Assembly: GCA_013297745.1 (NCBI GenBank)
Contig: JAAFIM010000009.1
Span: forward strand, 18,479 to 82,478
DNA length: 64,000 nt
Reading direction: 5' to 3'
From: Chitinophagales bacterium
GTDB taxonomy: Bacteria > Bacteroidota > Bacteroidia > Chitinophagales > Saprospiraceae
This document shows positions 31,717-40,416 of this stretch, piece after piece. Under the pieces are notes generated by a model, which was not told the DNA's origin, made no database searches, and saw nothing but the letters and a program-made list of their open reading frames with translations. The translations under genes and the position numbers were made by a program. Each line of letters starts with the position of its first letter. The first letter of the stretch is position 1.

Positions 31717-34239
31717 ATGAAATACATTTTTTTGCTTTTTTGGAGTTTCGCTATAACTTCATTATGGGCACAAAATCCAGCCCCGCCGCCTGCCAAACCC
31801 AAAACTGTAGTGTCGGGCGTTATACGCGATGCCAAAACCAAAGAACCGCTTTCTTTCGCTAATGTTTACTTTTTGGGCAGTTTGTCGGGTATCAACGCGG
31901 ATATGGACGGGAATTACACTATAGAAACCGAAGAAAAATTGGATACTTTGGTTTTTAATTATTTGGGTTACGATGACAAAACGTTGAGAATCAGCAGATA
32001 CAAAACCCAAACTTTGGATATTTTGCTCAACAATCGCGAAAATGTGTTGCAAACCGCTACAGTTACCGCGTCGCGCAAGGGAAAAATTCCCAAAGACACT
32101 TTTGCGTTAGAAGTTTGGCATCAAATTATAGCGCATAAAGCTGAAAATCAAAAAATTAAGTCGCCATATTTAGCTTATAAAGATTATACAAAAACTCAAT
32201 TTGATTGGTACAAATCTTCTTTTATGCGCCAACTTCCCATTTTTAAGCGCAAAAAAAGCAAGCTAAATTTTGTGCCACGCTATATGATACCTGAAGAAGG
32301 CAATGCAAAGGTAGAAATTTTGCCTTGTTTGATGAAAGAAACCATTTCGGAAATTCACTTGCGTTCTGAACCCAAAAAACGCAAAGAAACCATATTAGCC
32401 GACCGTTTTTCGGGGGTAACCAATCAAAGCATTTCTGAAGGTTTGGGGGTACAATTGTATGAAATAGATTTGTACAAAAACGTAATTGATGTAATGGGTA
32501 AGTCTTTTATCAGCCCTTTTGCCAACACAGCCAACATTACTTATCGTTTTTTTATCACAGATAGTTTGGTGAAAAATGGAGACACTTATTACAAAATGGA
32601 TTTTTGGGGCAAATCTCCTCAAGATTTATCCTTTGCGGGTACAGCTTGGATACACGCGCCAACTTATGCTATAGAACAAGCAAGTTTTGAAATTCCCCAA
32701 AATGCCAACATCAACCACGTACAACGCTACAAAGTAGTACAAACTTACACCCGTTTGGCAGATAGCACTTGGTTTCGCAATTATGAAAATACAGAAATTG
32801 TTTTGGCTGTGTTCAAATTGGGCAAAGGTCGCCAACCAAGAAGTGTGGTTTGTAGAAAAATTTTTGAAGCGTATGATATAGCACTTCATCAAAGTTTGCC
32901 TGATTCGGTGATGGCTGGGGATAAATACGGTTGGAAAAAAGGCGCATTCCACGCCAACGACACCATTTGGGACAGTATACGCCCCACAACAATCAATCAC
33001 GTCGAAAAAAGCGTTTATAAAATGGTAGATTCTATCAAAGTTACGCCCGCTTTCAAACGGATTTTTGGGGGAATAATGATGCTGACCACAGAACACATCC
33101 CATTCAAACAGGTAGAATTTGGGCGCGCGTTAGAGTTTGTGAGTTGGAACGCTGTAGAAGGCACAAGATTAAAGTTGGGTATGCGTACTCGTGCCACATT
33201 TAGCCCACAAGTGAGTTTAAGCGGATTTATAGCTTATGGCACTTTAGACAAAGCTTGGAAAACGGGCGGAGTATTTTCTTGGAATATACCAAATAAGAAA
33301 AATCGCTGGCAAAATTTACGCGCTGAATATCGCTACGATTATACCCAAATTGGCAATATCAACCGTTTGATGACTTACGACAACATCATTTCTTCATTAA
33401 CACGCCGTACGCCATTGACCAAATTGATGAAGATGCAAACGGCAGAATTGGCTTTCAATCGCGCTTGGATACCAGGTTTTAGCAATGGATTTGCTACTAG
33501 ACACAGAATTTATTATGCTACTCCAGACAATGGATTTGATTTTAGTTCGGGCGGGCAGCAGATTTTATCCCAATTTTCTGTATCTGAAGCGCAAGTTACG
33601 ACCAATTGGAATCCTGGGGAATTATTTTTTAGCAATGGAGCGGCCAGCCGTATTTCTTTAGGTTCAAAATTGCCCGTTTTCGCGTTAGATTATACTTTCC
33701 GTTATATGGATAATTTTATGGGGCAGAATTTGACCAATCACAAGTTAGATTTTAGAGTACGTCATCGTTGGGCTTGGCAGTTGGGTTATACCCGTTACAA
33801 TATCAACGCATCCAAAATTTGGGGAGCTGCGCCTTATCCGTTGATGACTATCCACCAAGGCAACGGTTCTTATATGTACAATCGCAACGCTTTCAATCTG
33901 ATGAATGAATTTGAATTTATTTCCGATACTTACGCTTCGTTGATGTTTGCGCACCATTTTGATGGTTTTTTCTTGAATAAAATTCCATTAATTCGCAAGT
34001 TGAAGTTTAGAGAGATTTTTACTTTCAACGCACTTTACGGCAATGTGAGCCAAAATAATTTAAATCTTTTGCCTTTGCCCAATGATTCGCAACAAGCTAA
34101 TTTTTACGCAGAAATTGGTTTTGGTATAGAAAATATAGCTGAAGCTTTGCGCGTGGATTTTATTTGGCGGCTTACGCACTTAAATAATCCCAATACTATC
34201 CCTTTTGGTATAAAATTGTCTTTCGCACCTAAGTTTTAA
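31717..34239 (+). CDS. DUF5686 outer-membrane protein with carboxypeptidase-like domain
   Basis: 840 residues from MKYIFLLFWSFAITSLWAQ, a signal peptide; an earlier in-frame start lacks one. A carboxypeptidase-like regulatory domain at about 27-110 (SGVIRDAKTKEPLSFANVYF, then GINADMDGNYTIETEEKLDTLVFNYLGYDDK) is followed by the DUF5686 region, with WHQIIAHKAENQ near 135, a middle domain, and a C-terminal barrel ending in PFGIKLSFAPKF with a terminal Phe. It is an outer-membrane protein common in Bacteroidota with no defined function; its architecture resembles a receptor without a TonB plug. Confidence 0.88.
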   Translation: MKYIFLLFWSFAITSLWAQNPAPPPAKPKTVVSGVIRDAKTKEPLSFANVYFLGSLSGINADMDGNYTIETEEKLDTLVFNYLGYDDKTLRISRYKTQTLDILLNNRENVLQTATVTASRKGKIPKDTFALEVWHQIIAHKAENQKIKSPYLAYKDYTKTQFDWYKSSFMRQLPIFKRKKSKLNFVPRYMIPEEGNAKVEILPCLMKETISEIHLRSEPKKRKETILADRFSGVTNQSISEGLGVQLYEIDLYKNVIDVMGKSFISPFANTANITYRFFITDSLVKNGDTYYKMDFWGKSPQDLSFAGTAWIHAPTYAIEQASFEIPQNANINHVQRYKVVQTYTRLADSTWFRNYENTEIVLAVFKLGKGRQPRSVVCRKIFEAYDIALHQSLPDSVMAGDKYGWKKGAFHANDTIWDSIRPTTINHVEKSVYKMVDSIKVTPAFKRIFGGIMMLTTEHIPFKQVEFGRALEFVSWNAVEGTRLKLGMRTRATFSPQVSLSGFIAYGTLDKAWKTGGVFSWNIPNKKNRWQNLRAEYRYDYTQIGNINRLMTYDNIISSLTRRTPLTKLMKMQTAELAFNRAWIPGFSNGFATRHRIYYATPDNGFDFSSGGQQILSQFSVSEAQVTTNWNPGELFFSNGAASRISLGSKLPVFALDYTFRYMDNFMGQNLTNHKLDFRVRHRWAWQLGYTRYNINASKIWGAAPYPLMTIHQGNGSYMYNRNAFNLMNEFEFISDTYASLMFAHHFDGFFLNKIPLIRKLKFREIFTFNALYGNVSQNNLNLLPLPNDSQQANFYAEIGFGIENIAEALRVDFIWRLTHLNNPNTIPFGIKLSFAPKF

Positions 34240-34278
34240 TAAAAAATCCCTTTTCCAGTTCGGAAAAGGGATTTTTTG
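34240..34278 (+). terminator. Terminator after the DUF5686 gene
   Basis: AAAAATCCCTTTTCC / GGAAAAGGGATTTTT. Confidence 0.8.
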
Positions 34279-34337
34279 TTGGTCGTCATGAATAAAAAAT
34301 ATAACAAAAAAAATTTTTTTATTGATAAACATTCATG

Positions 34338-34345
34338 TACATTTG
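34338..34345 (+). promoter_or_regulatory. -7 box of the methyltransferase gene
   Basis: TACATTTG; it lies inside the longer frame starting at 34322 and so rules that start out in favour of 34379. Confidence 0.5.
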
Positions 34346-34378
34346 CAAAAATTTATTAACAATCAACAATATTGTTTT

Positions 34379-35443
34379 ATGATAATAAACCAAGACAAAG
34401 TAATTGATTTTTTGGCGGAAACTGCTCAACAGGCGGATATAAATATACTTAAAAATAATATAAAATTATTACAAAAAAGTATCACAAATTTCCAATCAGA
34501 TGATTTAGCTGTTTTAAATATAACTATAAATGCAGGCGAAACTATCTTTTTTAATACACAATTATTTCAATCCGAACTTATCCAAATACTTGAAAGTCAA
34601 ACATTAGAACGCGCCCATTACTACACTAAAAGACTTATAAAATCTATATCAGAGGTTAAAACAAGTAAAATAAATGACTTGAATTTAAATCGCTGGAAAG
34701 AGTATACAGACATACAAACAGATTCACTTTGGGTTATAGAAAAAAGGGATAACTCAGGCGCACATAATGCCAAATACTGGGGAAATTTTGTGCCACAAAT
34801 CCCTAACCAATTTATGAAACGCTATACAAAAAAAGGTGAATGGGTTTTAGATACATTTTTAGGGAGCGGTACAACGCTAATAGAAGCGCAACGTTTGGGT
34901 AGAAATGCTATTGGGGTGGAATTGCAGCCTAAAGTGGTAGCTTTAGCTCAACAAAATTTGCAAAATGATATGTTTGCTAATGGGCGAACAGAAATTATCA
35001 ACGCAGATTGCACAACAGTAAATTATCAAAATGAATTAGAAAAAATTGGTATTTCTTCTGTGCAAATGGTAATAATGCATCCACCTTATTGGGATATTAT
35101 TAAATTTAGCGATGACCAGCGCGATATGTCAAATGCTGCTACTATTGAGGATTTTCTACAAATGTTTGGGCAAGCTGTAGATAATGTTTTACCCATTTTG
35201 GATAAAGGTCGTTATTTGGTGGTAGTTATTAGCGATAAGTACAAAGGCGGAGAGTGGATTCCACTTGCTTTTTATACGATGCAAGAAGTACAGAAAAGAG
35301 GCTTAACGCTAAAATCTACTATTGTTAAAAATTTTGAAGATACCAAAGCTAAAGCCAATCAAAAAGAACTTTGGCGTTATCGGGCATTAGTTGGGGGCTT
35401 TTATGTGTTTAAACACGAATACATTTTTTTATTTAAAAAATAA
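34379..35443 (+). CDS. Type II DNA (N4/N6) methyltransferase
   Basis: 354 residues. The SAM-binding motif I region reads VLDTFLGSGTTLIEAQRLG (about 155-173), preceded by the motif X-like HNAKYWGNFVPQIPNQFM. The catalytic motif IV is HPPYW (about 237-241), with His where most N6A/N4C enzymes have Asp, Asn or Ser. It probably methylates the recognition site of the adjacent HNH nuclease, protecting the chromosome. The N-terminal 120 residues are Asn/Lys-rich and may hold the target-recognition or a regulatory domain. The HNH gene follows after 11 nt, so they form an operon. Confidence 0.88.
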   Translation: MIINQDKVIDFLAETAQQADINILKNNIKLLQKSITNFQSDDLAVLNITINAGETIFFNTQLFQSELIQILESQTLERAHYYTKRLIKSISEVKTSKINDLNLNRWKEYTDIQTDSLWVIEKRDNSGAHNAKYWGNFVPQIPNQFMKRYTKKGEWVLDTFLGSGTTLIEAQRLGRNAIGVELQPKVVALAQQNLQNDMFANGRTEIINADCTTVNYQNELEKIGISSVQMVIMHPPYWDIIKFSDDQRDMSNAATIEDFLQMFGQAVDNVLPILDKGRYLVVVISDKYKGGEWIPLAFYTMQEVQKRGLTLKSTIVKNFEDTKAKANQKELWRYRALVGGFYVFKHEYIFLFKK

Positions 35444-35454
35444 AAATTATAATT

Positions 35455-36147
35455 ATGGAAAATAAAAACCCATTTAAAGAAGGTACAACTTCTTGGCAAG
35501 ATTATGAGGTTATGAAGGATTTGCAATGGCATTGCACTCGCCACGAATTAAAATCTGCACAAGCCAAAACTTGGCAAATTTGGCGGCAGCAAGGTTTAGA
35601 TTTAGCAAAAGACGAAAAAGATAATTTTTATAAATCTATGTTTTGCAAGCATTGTCAAACCAAAACTGTACACAGAAAATTAAATTCTTTGTCAATTGCA
35701 GAAGATACAAGCATACGCGCAAATATGCCCGCCAAATTGGCCGAAAAAATAAAAAAGCATTACAAAAATATGGAAGCATTTTTGTTGCGAGAATTACCAA
35801 GCAAAGAACTTGAAATTGACCATAAATTTCCTCAAATTCGCTGGGCTGGTGATGAACCTGAAAATTCTCCCGAAATGAATGTGGCAGAAATTGAAAAAAG
35901 GTTTATTTTGCTCAATAGAAGCAACAATTTGCTGAAATCCCGTGCTTGTGAAAAATGTGTGGAAACAAAAAAACGCGGCTGCTTTCCAGGACTGAAATTT
36001 TGGTATCAAGGCACAGAAAACTGGGATAGTAATATATCAGAAAATGATGAAAAAGGCTGTGTTGGTTGCTTTTGGTATAATCCTAACGAATGGCGAAGTG
36101 AGTTACAGAAATTGATTGATGAAAATAAAAATTCACAAAAAATTTAA
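35455..36147 (+). CDS. HNH-type restriction endonuclease
   Basis: 230 residues. The HNH core is visible as LEIDHKFPQIRW (about 122-133), FILLNRSNNLLKSRACEKC (about 149-167), with Asp-His and Asn as expected metal and catalytic residues. Cysteine pairs CKHC (about 64-67), CEKC (164-167), and CVGC form a likely zinc site that stabilises the fold. The preceding methyltransferase gene, 11 nt upstream, marks it as the restriction half of a type II system; HNH enzymes of this sort occur in type IIS systems such as the MboII group, but the recognition site is unknown. Followed by a small XRE regulator. Confidence 0.85.
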   Translation: MENKNPFKEGTTSWQDYEVMKDLQWHCTRHELKSAQAKTWQIWRQQGLDLAKDEKDNFYKSMFCKHCQTKTVHRKLNSLSIAEDTSIRANMPAKLAEKIKKHYKNMEAFLLRELPSKELEIDHKFPQIRWAGDEPENSPEMNVAEIEKRFILLNRSNNLLKSRACEKCVETKKRGCFPGLKFWYQGTENWDSNISENDEKGCVGCFWYNPNEWRSELQKLIDENKNSQKI

Positions 36148-36197
36148 AAAAATTCACAAAAAAATTAAAAAATAATCATTTAATCACAAAAAAATAC

Positions 36198-36205
36198 TAA
36201 TTTTG
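36198..36205 (+). promoter_or_regulatory. -7 box of the XRE regulator gene
   Basis: TAATTTTG between the endonuclease stop and the regulator start (31 nt upstream of the ATG), so the regulator can be transcribed separately. Confidence 0.55.
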
Positions 36206-36235
36206 CCGCTAAATAAACTAAAAATTTTAGAAATC

Positions 36236-36451
36236 ATGGCAAAAAAGCAAATCAAAAACTTATCTGAATTAGCAGCAGCTTTGGGTATCAGCAAAACTCA
36301 ACTTTCTAATATCTTATCCAATAAATTTGAGCCTATAAAAGCTAATGTATTGGAATTAGCCAAATTTTTGGGAGTACAGCCCACTGATTTGATAAAACAA
36401 ATAGAACAAGAACAACCAATAGCCCAAGATGAAGATAAGCCTAAGCCATAG
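36236..36451 (+). CDS. Small XRE-family helix-turn-helix regulator
   Basis: 71 residues from MAKKQIKNLSELAAALGIS. The HTH reads LSELAAALGISKTQLSNILSNKFEP (about 9-33 in part), and the C-terminus is short and acidic. Its size and its place directly after a methyltransferase-endonuclease pair fit a controller (C) protein of a type II restriction-modification system, which delays nuclease expression until methylation is complete. C proteins usually lie upstream of the nuclease gene; here it is downstream with its own promoter, so this role is inferred. It could also regulate an unrelated gene. Confidence 0.75.
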   Translation: MAKKQIKNLSELAAALGISKTQLSNILSNKFEPIKANVLELAKFLGVQPTDLIKQIEQEQPIAQDEDKPKP

Positions 36452-36463
36452 TTTTCACATATA

Positions 36464-36504
36464 AAAAAAAATCCCTTTTCCGAGCTGGAGAAGGGATTTT
36501 TTTA
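36464..36504 (+). terminator. Terminator after the XRE gene
   Basis: AATCCCTTTTCC / GGAGAAGGGATT followed by TTTTT. Confidence 0.8.
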
Positions 36505-36848
36505 TACTTGTGATTAGTTATTAAAAAACACTTTTTAAGCATCATTTTTTTTTTTTTTTCAAATAGAAAAGTCTTTATTTTGTGTTTTTTTTGTCAAAAA
36601 ACTACTTTTTTTTACTTTTCGACCTATTTTTAATAAAATAAATTTGGCAGTACAAAATTATCAACTTAACTTTGCATTGTCAAAATACAAAATTAAAACT
36701 CAAAATTCTGCGCAGATAAAAGTTAGCTTCTGATGACTTGCAATAATTCGGAAAATAGCTTTTGAGGGCTAATTTTAGCATTTTTGCTGCTTTTTTCTAG
36801 ATAAAAGGCATTTTTTGAACCTTTTTCAAACCTTTTAATTTTTTCAAA
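36505..36848. other. AT-rich intergenic stretch with long leader
   Basis: Contains a promoter (TTTGG at 36643-36647, TAACTTTG at 36667-36674, 20 nt between TTG and TA) and then about 170 nt of untranslated leader before the next gene. No repeat or recognised RNA motif was found in the leader. Confidence 0.5.
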
Positions 36849-37211
36849 ATGTTGAATTTCATTCTTGCGGCTGCACTTTCTTTTAATTTTGCGCCGCAAA
36901 TTGCAACTATTATTCCTGAAGCTTCAACTGCTGTAAATATAGCACAAGAACCTCAAGGAAATCCTATCATTCAAGTTACAAGTGTGGAAGTTACACAATG
37001 CAAAGGTAAAGGAGCAACTATGCCTTTTGGGGCGACAGGAACTGTTGTAGTGATGTTCCCTCCATCTTATGCTTCTTATTCTTATGATTTTACAGTCTAT
37101 TGTGATGGTTCTGTATCAGTTTCGCCTTCTAATTTAGAATCTCCTGAACTTGATGCTGAAACACTTGCGCAAGTTGAAAACGTGATTTGGAGTACTTACT
37201 TTACTTTATAA
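36849..37211 (+). CDS. Secreted hypothetical protein
   Basis: 120 residues. The start LNFILAAALSFNFAPQIATIIPEAS is hydrophobic for only about 20 residues and lacks a strong n-region, so export is likely but not certain. VEVTQCKGKGATMPFGATGTVVVMFPP and YDFTVYCDGSVSVSPS suggest a small beta sandwich with two cysteines that could form a disulfide. No family recognised. It is followed 43 nt later by another exported protein on the same strand. Confidence 0.62.
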   Translation: MLNFILAAALSFNFAPQIATIIPEASTAVNIAQEPQGNPIIQVTSVEVTQCKGKGATMPFGATGTVVVMFPPSYASYSYDFTVYCDGSVSVSPSNLESPELDAETLAQVENVIWSTYFTL

Positions 37212-37266
37212 TTAAATAATAGCCATACATCTTATAGGTGTATGGCTTATAATAATGTCAAATAAG

Positions 37267-37920
37267 ATGATAAAATATATATTCGTCTTCTCTTTGTTAT
37301 TGGCTCAAAAAGCTATAGCACAAATTATTACTTATGAGGGTAAAGTTTCGCTCAAAAATACCATTCCTGCAAGTAATGATATTAACCACGCTTTAATTTT
37401 CGAAATGATACCAGAATTTATATATGAACAAAAGGTGGTTATTACTACCAAAAAATTTGCATATTCATATTCTGCGCCAGTGGCCAAGCAAAAAGAAAAT
37501 ACTATCAAAAAAGAAGGTAATTATAAGTGGATAAATTATGACGCGGGTTTTACTTATGCTCATAAACAAGGAAATTTTAGCCCACCAGCATTGGATATTG
37601 TAGCTACTAACGAAACAAAAATAATTTGCGGCTACGTTTGTAAAATGTACTATCATATATATGATTACAAAGGAAAAACTGACACTTGTTTTTTTTGGAT
37701 AACGGATAAATTGCCTGATAAAATTAGCCCTGGCGGTTTATTTAATAACAATCAGAAAATAAAGGGTGCGGTTTTAGCAGAAAAAAGTAGTTTTAGTACT
37801 TGGGAAGCTATTTCGGTAGAAAAATGCGATAAAATAGATAAAAAATTATTTGATTGGTCTCTGCATCCCAACAATGTAAATTCTGAGCAGTTGAAAAAGT
37901 ATGTGCCTTGTAAATTTTAG
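37267..37920 (+). CDS. GLPGLI-like secreted protein
   Basis: 217 residues from the ATG at 37267; signal peptide MIKYIFVFSLLLAQKAIAQ. The layout follows the Bacteroidota GLPGLI family: an early YEGKVSLKN strand, then ETKIICGYVCKMYYHIYDYKGKTDTCFFWITDKLPDKISPGGLF, where the usual GLPGLI motif appears degraded to SPGGLF. Predicted periplasmic or exported. The function of the family is unknown, though members often sit next to TonB receptors; none is here. Converges on an amidohydrolase gene with a shared terminator. Confidence 0.7.
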   Translation: MIKYIFVFSLLLAQKAIAQIITYEGKVSLKNTIPASNDINHALIFEMIPEFIYEQKVVITTKKFAYSYSAPVAKQKENTIKKEGNYKWINYDAGFTYAHKQGNFSPPALDIVATNETKIICGYVCKMYYHIYDYKGKTDTCFFWITDKLPDKISPGGLFNNNQKIKGAVLAEKSSFSTWEAISVEKCDKIDKKLFDWSLHPNNVNSEQLKKYVPCKF

Positions 37921-37922
37921 TA

Positions 37923-37963
37923 TAAAAAAAATCCCTTCTCCAACTCGGAAAAGGGATTTTTCG
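37923..37963. terminator. Bidirectional terminator
   Basis: AAATCCCTTCTCC / GGAAAAGGGATTT between convergent genes. Confidence 0.75.
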
Positions 37964-37965
37964 TT

Positions 37966-39243
37966 TTATTTTATTTTGTATTTAGATTTGTATTTTTCGT
38001 ACAAACGGCTTTGTTTATTATCCAAATTTACTTTTTTGCCGTTGATATAAGCGTCAGTAATCACTGAAGATTGCATATCTAGAATATCGCCGCGACTGAT
38101 GACGAAAGTTGCATCTTTGCCCACTTCCAAACTACCAACTTGAGCATCAATACCCAAAATTTGAGCAGCGGAAAGGGTTACAGATTTCAACGCTTCTTCT
38201 TTGCTTACGCCATAAGCCACAGTATTGCCAGCGATAAAGGGCAAGTTGCGCATTTGCCAAGAACCGCCGCCTAAGCCCAAACAGTAGCGAACTCCAGCCT
38301 GTTGCAACAAGAAAGGCGTTTTGTACATTTGGTCTATATCCATATCCGCATTGCTAGGTAATTCGTGAGTTCCCATATACACTACAGGTATATTATTTTT
38401 TTTCAATACATCGGCTATCAAATAGCTTTCCAACGCACCCACAAAAACAATATCTACATTATACGGCTGCAACACTTCTATAGCGTCCAACATAGCGCGA
38501 GCTTCGTCGGCGTGTACGAATAATTTTTTCTTTTTATTCAAAACCGCTTTCATCGCCTCAAATTTCAAATTTTTGGGATTGGGGTTGGGGTTTTGTGAAT
38601 AAGCTACAGCTTCGTCAAAATACATTTTGATAGCCGTAACATCTTTGCTATAGCCTTTGTGTCCTTGTGTTTTGCCCGGTTCTGCCCACCAGCCCGTGTA
38701 GTGAAAACGGTTGGGAAAGTTTAAATGAACGCCATTATCAGCAGCCAAAACTGCATCTTCCCAAGAAAAGGCTTCTAATTTGACCATACTCGATTGTCCA
38801 GAAATACGCCCGCCTTGAGGCACGGTTTGAGCGATAAGAACGCCATTGCTGCGCACTGTGGGCAAAATTTCCGAGTCTGTGTTGTAAGCAATAAGCGAGC
38901 GGATATTGGGATTAAAATGTCCAACTTCAGCAAAATCGCGAGTAGCGCGCACAGCTTCCACTTCCACCAAACCCAATTGCGTATTGGGCGCGATAAGTGA
39001 AGGGTATAAATGCTGGCGTTGCCCATCTATAGCGTTGGGATATTTGTTTTTATCAAAATTGGCGGTTGCGCCTACGGCTGCAATTTTTCCTTTTTCCACC
39101 ACGATAAAACCGTTGTCAATAACGCTACCATTGCCAATATGCACGGTCAAATTCTGAATAACAAAACTATTTTCGGATTGGGAAAAGGCCTTTTGTTGGG
39201 ATAAAAAACTACAAATTAGCAAAACAGCTTGCAAAAAACGCAT
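37966..39243 (-). CDS. Amidohydrolase-like protein, metal site degenerate
   Basis: 425 residues with signal peptide MRFLQAVLLICSFLSQQKAFS, so periplasmic. It matches the amidohydrolase family of imidazolonepropionase-like enzymes in the N-terminal strand region (LTVHIGNGSVIDNGFIVVEKGKIAAVG), in VHADEARAM (about 241-249) and the C-terminal GSLEVGKDATFVISRGDIL. The first metal-binding HxH, normally right after the PGxID region, reads LIAPNTQLGL here, so that site is missing. It may bind one metal, or be a non-catalytic member; this form recurs in Bacteroidota. Divergent from the WecA-like gene with interlocked promoters. Confidence 0.8.
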   Translation of the reverse strand: MRFLQAVLLICSFLSQQKAFSQSENSFVIQNLTVHIGNGSVIDNGFIVVEKGKIAAVGATANFDKNKYPNAIDGQRQHLYPSLIAPNTQLGLVEVEAVRATRDFAEVGHFNPNIRSLIAYNTDSEILPTVRSNGVLIAQTVPQGGRISGQSSMVKLEAFSWEDAVLAADNGVHLNFPNRFHYTGWWAEPGKTQGHKGYSKDVTAIKMYFDEAVAYSQNPNPNPKNLKFEAMKAVLNKKKKLFVHADEARAMLDAIEVLQPYNVDIVFVGALESYLIADVLKKNNIPVVYMGTHELPSNADMDIDQMYKTPFLLQQAGVRYCLGLGGGSWQMRNLPFIAGNTVAYGVSKEEALKSVTLSAAQILGIDAQVGSLEVGKDATFVISRGDILDMQSSVITDAYINGKKVNLDNKQSRLYEKYKSKYKIK

Positions 39244-39282
39244 AGTCAGTTGATTTTTGTAAATAAATGAGATTAAATATAA

Positions 39283-39303
39283 TAACTTTGCGCCGCAAAA
39301 TTA
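39283..39303. promoter_or_regulatory. Interlocked divergent promoter boxes
   Basis: TAACTTTG (39283-39290, plus) and TAATTTTG (39296-39303, minus) face each other with 5 nt between, together forming a near-palindrome; the same arrangement and spacing occurs at 28438. Confidence 0.55.
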
Positions 39304-39360
39304 GTGTTTTTTGCCAAAACTGTGCGTTAAAATTATTTTTTGATTGTTTTTTTTATCAAA

Positions 39361-40416
39361 ATGCCTTATACAGACCTTATAGGCGCGGTGATTACTGCGT
39401 TGGCGGTTACTTTTTTTTCCATTCCTTCTATTATCAAAATTTCGCGAATTAAGCATTTATTTGATAAGATAGATGAACGGCGTTCTCACCAAACCCCCAT
39501 TCCGACTTTGGGCGGCGTGGCTATGTTTGCTGGGCTGTTGTTTTCTTTCACTTTTTGGGCGAGTTTTGGACAAACTAATAATTCCCAATATATTTTATGC
39601 GCTTATATTATTATTTTTCTAATTGGTGCAAAAGACGATTTAGTTCCGCTAACGGCGTTCAAAAAATTTGCGGGGGAGATTATAGCTGCTGTTTTGTTGG
39701 TTTATAAAGCTGATATTCGCCTGACGAGTTTGTACGGTATTTTTGGACTGCACGAAATTCCAATATGGTTGAGTATTCCACTTAGTATTTTTGTGATATT
39801 GTTGATTATCAACGCTTTAAACCTGATAGATGGAATAGACGGATTGGCAGCTAGTATTGGTTTATTGGCTTGTATGGCTTTTGGGGCTTGGTTTTATCTA
39901 TTTGGAAAAATGGATTTAGCGATATTGGCGGCTGCTTTATCTGGTGCTTTGTTAGCGTTTTTGCATTATAATTTTGTGTTGCGCCCAGCGCGTATTTTTA
40001 TGGGCGACACGGGCAGTTTGTTGGTGGGTTTGACTATGGCGATTTTGTCCATACAGTTTATAGAAGCGAATAAAATTTGGCAAAATAATTGGTCTATACA
40101 ATCTGTGCCTGCTGTGGCTGTGGCGATTTTGATAGTGCCTTTATTTGATACTTTGCGGGTGTTTACGCTGCGGGCTGTACGGCGCAAATCTCCTTTTCAG
40201 CCCGATAAAACCCATATTCATCATTTATTGTTGGAAATTGGTTTTTCGCATCGACAATCTACAGTTATATTGGTGATTGCTAATTTATTGTTTATCGTTT
40301 TGGCTTATTATTTGCAGTTTTTGGGAACTTCCATTTTATTATTTTTGCTCTTGGCTTTGGCTATGTTTTTGACTTGGTTAGTTTTTATCAAGGCGCGTCA
40401 AAAATCATCTTCATAA
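39361..40416 (+). CDS. WecA/TagO-like phospho-glycosyl transferase
   Basis: 351 residues from the ATG at 39361 (MPYTDLIGAVITALAVTFF). A polytopic membrane enzyme with about ten spans; it transfers a sugar-1-phosphate, typically GlcNAc-1-P, from a UDP-sugar to undecaprenyl phosphate, starting glycan synthesis. Family motifs are HQTPIPTLGGVAMFAG (about 42-57), GAKDDLVPL (about 90-98), NALNLIDGIDGLA (about 150-162) with the catalytic Asp pair, FMGDTGSLLVG (about 210-220) and a His-containing loop DKTHIHHLLLEIG (about 275-287). Other surface-glycan genes lie far away at 56-59 kb. RecX overlaps its 3' end on the other strand. Confidence 0.9.
   Translation: MPYTDLIGAVITALAVTFFSIPSIIKISRIKHLFDKIDERRSHQTPIPTLGGVAMFAGLLFSFTFWASFGQTNNSQYILCAYIIIFLIGAKDDLVPLTAFKKFAGEIIAAVLLVYKADIRLTSLYGIFGLHEIPIWLSIPLSIFVILLIINALNLIDGIDGLAASIGLLACMAFGAWFYLFGKMDLAILAAALSGALLAFLHYNFVLRPARIFMGDTGSLLVGLTMAILSIQFIEANKIWQNNWSIQSVPAVAVAILIVPLFDTLRVFTLRAVRRKSPFQPDKTHIHHLLLEIGFSHRQSTVILVIANLLFIVLAYYLQFLGTSILLFLLLALAMFLTWLVFIKARQKSSS

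Noticed and set aside
40398..40416. Frameshift between the WecA-like gene and recX
   Set aside because: The 19-bp overlap is between convergent genes that are both intact; no frameshift is needed.
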